NCBI GenBank assembly: GCA_019240015.1 | Contig: JAFAZB010000065.1 | Span: forward strand, 1 to 8,019 | Origin: Solirubrobacterales bacterium | Lineage (GTDB): Bacteria; Actinomycetota; Thermoleophilia; Solirubrobacterales; Solirubrobacteraceae | Reading direction: 5' to 3' | DNA: 8,019 bases | Shown here: positions 5,427 to 8,019 of the stretch, piece after piece | Layout of the letters: each line of letters opens with the position of its first letter | Numbering within the stretch: position 1 is the stretch's first letter | Notes under the pieces: model-generated | The model's input: only the letters and a program-made list of their open reading frames with translations | Told to the model about the DNA's origin: nothing | Databases searched by the model: none | Program-made: the position numbers and the translations under genes

Positions 5427-6563
5427 ATGGCAGACGAGGACATCATCTTCGACGCGGTCGAGCGCATGGAGTGGGACGAGCGCAAGGAGGACGAGACCCC
5501 GTTCACGCGCTGGCGCCAGATGACGCGGCGCACCGCGCTGACTGGGGCGGCGGCGGGTATCGCGGCGACGATCCTCGAAGCCTGCGGCAGCAGCAGCAAG
5601 TCGAGCTCTTCGGCGGCGACCGGGGGCGGCAGCGCATCCGCCTCGATCTTCGGCGCCGGCGGGCCCTACAAGTTCACGCTCGTCTGCCACGTGACGACGA
5701 ACCCGTTCTTCACGCCGACCCAGAGTGGCGCCGCGGACGCATGCAAGCTGCTCGGTTGCTCGTTCCAGTGGACCGGCTCGCAGACGAGCAACAACACCGA
5801 GATGGTCAACGCGGTCAACAGCGCCGCAAGCGCCGGTTCGAACGGGATCGGCGTGTGCCTGGTCGACCTGCACGCGTTCAACGCGCCGGTGGAGGCGGCG
5901 CTCAGCAAGGGGATCCCGGTGGTCGCCTTCAACGCGGACGCGGCCGGCAATGCGCGGCTCGCCTACATCGGCCAGGACCTCTATCTCTCGGGCCAGGAGG
6001 AGGGTCAGCACATCGCCTCACTGGTGCCCTCCGGCGACGTGGCGCTGTTCATCGCCACGCCGGGCGCGCTGAACATCCAGCCGCGGATCGACGGCGCGCT
6101 CAACACGCTCAAGAGCCATCCGTCGATCACTCCCCACGTGATCGCGACGGGCGCCGACGTTCCCGGGGAGCTGACGAAGATCGACGCGTACGCGGTCGGA
6201 CATCCCAACACGAAGGGCTTCTTCGCCGTCGACGCAGGCAGTACGCAGGGCCTCGCGCAGACGATCCAGAAGCACAGCCTGCGCGCCAAGGGCGTCAAGG
6301 GTGGCGGCTACGACCTGACCCCGATCACCGAACAGCTGCTGTCCGCCGACCAGATCGACTTCACGATCGACCAGCAACCCTACCTGCAGGGGTTCTTCCC
6401 GATCCTCGAGCTGTACATGTACAACATCACCCAGAAGCTGACCGGTGTCGCCGATATCAACACCGGCCTGAAGTTCCTGGACAAGACGACGATCGGGCCG
6501 TACGTCAGCACGAAGAGCCGCTACGAAGGGACTGGGACCAACGTCGGCGTCCAGAAGGCGTAG
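5427..6563 (+). CDS. Sugar ABC transporter substrate-binding lipoprotein (Tat signal, RbsB-like)
   Basis: This 378-residue protein captures a sugar outside the cell and delivers it to the permease encoded next. Its export signal is unusual: 33 mostly acidic residues precede the twin-arginine motif TRRTALTG (33-40). A hydrophobic stretch follows, then the lipobox LEAC with C53 as the lipid-carrying Cys. This indicates a folded lipoprotein sent through the Tat pathway. A flexible Ser/Gly linker (54-73) leads to a type-I periplasmic-binding fold beginning KFTLVCHVTTNPFF (82-95). Typical features of ribose/xylose-type binding proteins are GIPVVAFNAD (162-171), AYIGQD (179-184) and IDQQPYLQGFFP (314-325). 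Four further Cys (87, 106, 111, 144) occur in the mature domain; C106 and C111 could pair. The ligand is not determinable; xylose, ribose or another monosaccharide are candidates. Expression is probably repressed by the LacI protein through site 2. Confidence 0.92.
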   Translation: MADEDIIFDAVERMEWDERKEDETPFTRWRQMTRRTALTGAAAGIAATILEACGSSSKSSSSAATGGGSASASIFGAGGPYKFTLVCHVTTNPFFTPTQSGAADACKLLGCSFQWTGSQTSNNTEMVNAVNSAASAGSNGIGVCLVDLHAFNAPVEAALSKGIPVVAFNADAAGNARLAYIGQDLYLSGQEEGQHIASLVPSGDVALFIATPGALNIQPRIDGALNTLKSHPSITPHVIATGADVPGELTKIDAYAVGHPNTKGFFAVDAGSTQGLAQTIQKHSLRAKGVKGGGYDLTPITEQLLSADQIDFTIDQQPYLQGFFPILELYMYNITQKLTGVADINTGLKFLDKTTIGPYVSTKSRYEGTGTNVGVQKA

Positions 6564-6583
6564 CGGAGAGTAGGATCGCGGCG

Positions 6584-6607
6584 ATGAGCTCCCGGAGGCG
6601 TTGCTGA
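6584..6607 (+). other. Possible mini-ORF coupled to the permease gene
   Basis: An ATG at 6584 with AGGA (6572-6575) 8 bases upstream opens seven codons (MSSRRRC) and stops with TGA at 6605-6607. That stop is two bases before the GTG at 6610 and overlaps the alternative TTG start at 6601. The layout repeats that seen before xylB. It is very short and could arise by chance. Confidence 0.25.
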
Positions 6608-6609
6608 CG

Positions 6610-7665
6610 GTGGCGGTCGCTCCGCAAACGACTGGGACGCAAGCAGCACCGCGGGGCCCTGCCGGCCGTCAGGGCCTCGCGGGTAGCGCGCTGGGGATCG
6701 GCAAGCGGGTATTGGCGCTACGCGAAGGCGCAATCGTGGTCGTCACCGCGATCACGTTCCTGTACTTCGCGCTCAGCACGCCCAACTTCACCAGCAGCGG
6801 CAGCCTGCAGAACCTGCTGCCGTACTTTGCGCCGGTCGCGATCGTCGCGGCCGGCGAGGTGTTCGTGATGATCCTCGGCGAGATCGACCTGTCGGTCGGC
6901 GCGGTCTACCTGTTCACGCCATTCATCTGGCACATCTTCCACCACGCGGGAGTGCCTCTGTACCCGAGCCTGATCCTCGCCGTCCTGGTGGCGATGGGGA
7001 TCGGCGCGATCAACGGGTTCTTCACCGCGTATGTGGGGATGTCGTCGTTCGTGGTGACGCTGGCGATGCTGTTCACGCTCGACGGGCTGGCGCTGATCAT
7101 CTCGCACGCGACCCCGGTCACGACTCCAGGGACGACCACGATCGGCGTCAACACGTTCTCGCAGATCTTCGGCCGCGGGACTTACTCCGAGCTGTTCTGG
7201 GCGCTCGCGATCGTGATCGTCCTGCAGATCGTGCTGACGTTCACGCGCTGGGGGCTGTACACGGTGTCGGTCGGCGGCAACCGCCTGGGCGCGGCTGAGG
7301 CCGGCATCCGAACGCGCCGGATCATCATGCGCAACTTCATGCTGTCGGCCGGGCTGGCGGGCTTCGTCGGGATGCTGGACGTGGTCAGCACGACCAGCGC
7401 CACGCCCGACCCGTCGGGCTCCAACGCCGACCTGCTGCTGTTCGTGGCGGCGGCGATCATCGGCGGGACGCTGATGACCGGCGGCGACGGCACGGTCGTC
7501 GGCGCGCTGATCGGCGCCCTGTTCATCGGCATCCTCCAGGACGGGCTGATCACAAAGGGAGTCAGCTCCAACTACACGCTGTTCTACCTCGGCATCGCCG
7601 TGCTGCTCGCGATGACCCTGTACGTGGTCGTCCGACGGGTGCGCCTGGGGTCCGGCCGTGGCTGA
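6610..7665 (+). CDS. Sugar ABC transporter permease (RbsC/BPD_transp_2 type)
   Basis: This is the integral membrane subunit of the importer. The 351-residue protein has about nine or ten hydrophobic segments, beginning near residues 40-56 and ending near 322-342. The family's most conserved motif is GEIDLSVG (90-97; usually GGIDLSVG). GGNRLGAAEAGI (222-233) is the cytoplasmic loop that contacts the ATPase. IIGGTLMTGGDGTVVGALIGA (284-304 region) is the typical C-terminal Gly-rich helix pair. The start is uncertain. GGAGG (6594-6598) is 11 bases from the GTG at 6610 but only 2 from the TTG at 6601, so GTG is preferred; TTG would add three residues. It follows the binding-protein gene by about 46 bases and overlaps the ATPase gene by 8 bases, so the three are one operon. 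The membrane-domain family is clear; the transported sugar is not. Confidence 0.92.
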   Translation: MAVAPQTTGTQAAPRGPAGRQGLAGSALGIGKRVLALREGAIVVVTAITFLYFALSTPNFTSSGSLQNLLPYFAPVAIVAAGEVFVMILGEIDLSVGAVYLFTPFIWHIFHHAGVPLYPSLILAVLVAMGIGAINGFFTAYVGMSSFVVTLAMLFTLDGLALIISHATPVTTPGTTTIGVNTFSQIFGRGTYSELFWALAIVIVLQIVLTFTRWGLYTVSVGGNRLGAAEAGIRTRRIIMRNFMLSAGLAGFVGMLDVVSTTSATPDPSGSNADLLLFVAAAIIGGTLMTGGDGTVVGALIGALFIGILQDGLITKGVSSNYTLFYLGIAVLLAMTLYVVVRRVRLGSGRG

Positions 7666-8019
7666 CCAGCCCACTTCCGCTGAGAACGTGGTCGGGCCGG
7701 TCGAGGGCGAGGACGACATCCTGCGCGTGGAGCACATCTCCAAGCGCTTCGGTCCGGTCACGGCGCTGCGGGACGTCAACCTGCACCTGCGCAAGGGCGA
7801 GGTGCTGGGGCTGCTCGGTGACAACGGCGCCGGCAAGTCGACCCTGATCAAGATCCTGTGCGGCTTTCACCGCACCGATGCGGGAAAGATGTGGCTGAAG
7901 GGCCAACCGTATGAGCCAAAGAGCGTCGTCGACGCTCGCAACCGTGGGATCGACACGGTCTACCAGGACCTTGCGCTCGTGGACCAGCTGTCGGTCTACC
8001 ACAACCTGTTCCTGCGCCG
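7658..8019 (+). CDS. Sugar ABC transporter ATP-binding protein (5' part; continues beyond the window)
   Basis: The first 120 codons of the importer's ATPase are present. The GTG start lies inside the last codons of the permease gene (GTGGCTGA overlap of 8 bases), which implies coupled translation. The N-terminal 20 residues are an acidic extension. The ABC domain starts at ILRVEHISKRFGPVTAL (21-37). Walker A is GDNGAGKST (54-62), and the Q-loop is TVYQDLALVDQLSV (100-113) with Q103. The GDN form of Walker A and the YQDLALVD Q-loop resemble single-domain FrcA-type sugar ATPases more than the two-domain RbsA/XylG proteins, which usually have GENGAGKST and YQEL. This suggests a roughly 250-280-residue protein working as a homodimer. 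The ABC signature, Walker B and H-loop lie beyond the edge and cannot be checked. Confidence 0.93.
   Translation, partial: MADQPTSAENVVGPVEGEDDILRVEHISKRFGPVTALRDVNLHLRKGEVLGLLGDNGAGKSTLIKILCGFHRTDAGKMWLKGQPYEPKSVVDARNRGIDTVYQDLALVDQLSVYHNLFLR

Noticed and set aside
6718..7851. A 377-codon minus-strand open frame opposite the permease and ATPase genes
   Set aside because: The translation is dominated by Asp/Arg/Gln/His repeats typical of the antisense of a hydrophobic membrane protein gene; no start signal or motif.
1..8019. tRNA, rRNA, insertion sequences, CRISPR arrays or phage genes
   Set aside because: No tRNA-like cloverleaf, spaced direct repeats, transposase motifs or terminal inverted repeats were seen; composition is uniform and the window is filled with metabolic and transport genes.

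Overview
This window is high-GC DNA with tightly packed genes, frequent GTG/TTG starts and purine-rich GAGAGGAG-type ribosome binding sites. The protein families look actinobacterial: a Tat-type lipoprotein sugar-binding protein, a short Cys-motif protein of a kind I associate with Actinomycetota, and a compact TatA. A Thermoleophilia/Solirubrobacterales-like soil actinobacterium is my best guess, but it is inference from protein style only. No RNA genes, mobile elements or CRISPR arrays are visible.

Left third (1-1514, minus strand): a probable three-gene operon read right to left. It comprises tatA (Tat translocase pore subunit), a Gfo/Idh/MocA-family NAD(P)-dependent sugar-type oxidoreductase, and a small protein with a CxCx4C motif that runs off the left edge. 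Gaps are 28 and 22 bases.

Middle (1534-4004): a galactokinase (plus strand) and a xylulokinase (minus strand) converge and overlap by four bases, with both stop codons inside one CTAG. galK is divergent from tatA, with only 19 bases between the predicted starts. xylB is preceded by a strong ribosome binding site that serves an 11-codon mini-ORF, whose stop overlaps the xylB GTG start.

Right half (4143-8019, plus strand): a LacI-family repressor gene, then a 243-base regulatory region, then a carbohydrate ABC importer: Tat lipoprotein binding protein, RbsC-type permease and the first 120 codons of an ATPase. A LacI-type operator (13/16 identical copies) lies in front of lacI and, again, over the predicted -10 element of the importer promoter. 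The repressor probably controls itself and the importer, and perhaps xylB.

Taken together this is a pentose/hexose uptake and phosphorylation locus. A sugar is imported by the ABC system and sensed by the LacI repressor; xylulose would be phosphorylated by XylB and galactose by GalK. The xylB-lacI-importer grouping favours xylose or a related pentose as the imported sugar, but substrate cannot be read from the sequence. I found no wholly new system. The most interesting signals are regulatory: the paired operators, the coupled mini-ORFs in front of xylB and the permease gene, and the unusually compressed gene junctions.
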